Shown piece by piece: positions 24,267 to 24,286 of a stretch of 24,286 nucleotides of DNA. Origin of the DNA: UBA2421 sp002343075. Lineage in GTDB: Bacteria; Planctomycetota; Phycisphaerae; Tepidisphaerales; Tepidisphaeraceae. The notes under the pieces are model-generated. The model did not search any database, was not told the DNA's origin, and saw only the letters and a list, made by a program, of their open reading frames with translations. Both the position numbers and the translations under genes were made by a program. Position 1 is the stretch's first letter; each line of letters opens with the position of its first letter. The stretch is from the NCBI GenBank assembly GCA_937982565.1, contig CALJLN010000044.1:1-24286 (forward strand), given 5' to 3'.

Positions 24267-24286
24267 GAGTAGAACCTTACGCTGCT
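24263..24286 (+). CDS. Possible start of a translationally coupled downstream gene (partial)
   Basis: ATG at 24263 overlaps the previous stop as ATGA and opens eight codons (MRVEPYAA) to the window edge. Only the overlap pattern supports it. Confidence 0.35.

Overview
The window reads as chromosome of a planctomycete, most likely Phycisphaerae/Tepidisphaerales-like. This is inferred from three signs. A 16S rRNA 3' end stands alone, with its own terminator and no 23S or 5S behind it. Two giant secreted proteases carry the planctomycete-type N-terminal LExRxLL motif and end in dockerin-like D-x-N-x-N repeats. The window also has a DUF5703 glycosidase-like gene and several genes without a clear Shine-Dalgarno. 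G+C is high except in the last ~600 bases.

Layout. 1-248: 16S 3' end, short spacer, strong hairpin terminator. 300-3060 (+): promoter, small lipoprotein, DUF5703/GH95-like protein. 2990-5209 (-): GT-C family membrane glycosyltransferase with a long Ala/Arg/Lys-rich tail, overlapping the DUF5703 gene tail to tail. 5347-6321 (+): cysteine synthase family enzyme. 6343-14649 (-): two adjacent, related multidomain subtilisin-like surface proteases. 14772-17104 (+): guaB followed by two overlapping small lipoprotein genes. 17001-21386 (-): ribBA, a zinc-ribbon membrane protein, a lipoprotein S9 oligopeptidase and a Phd/RelB-like antitoxin with a frameshifted RelE/ParE toxin. 21537-23578 (+): an APC-family permease with a UspA-like tail and a strong leader hairpin. 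23682-24286 (+): an unrecognised gene of different base composition, coupled by ATGA to a gene that leaves the window.

The most striking observation is the second protease (10945-14649). Its catalytic blocks appear in the order His, Asn, Ser, then propeptide, then Asp (H405, N500, S566, D924), a circular permutation of the normal subtilase order Asp, His, Asn, Ser. Two distant points share an in-frame GGCGGGT. Joining the sequence there would rebuild a normal family reading (DLLAPRGG followed by WADGLDQ), as expected of permutation by duplication and partial deletion. The neighbouring protease keeps the normal order (D190, H224, N325, S394). Both proteins have a proprotein-convertase P domain nested inside an SdrD-type B domain. 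Also notable are a TATAAT box enclosed by three GTGTGTTC repeats between the two proteases, and the one-base frameshift in the toxin gene.

The remaining genes are housekeeping (purine, riboflavin and cysteine synthesis, ion or amino acid transport) or envelope functions. I see no phage, insertion sequence or CRISPR array.
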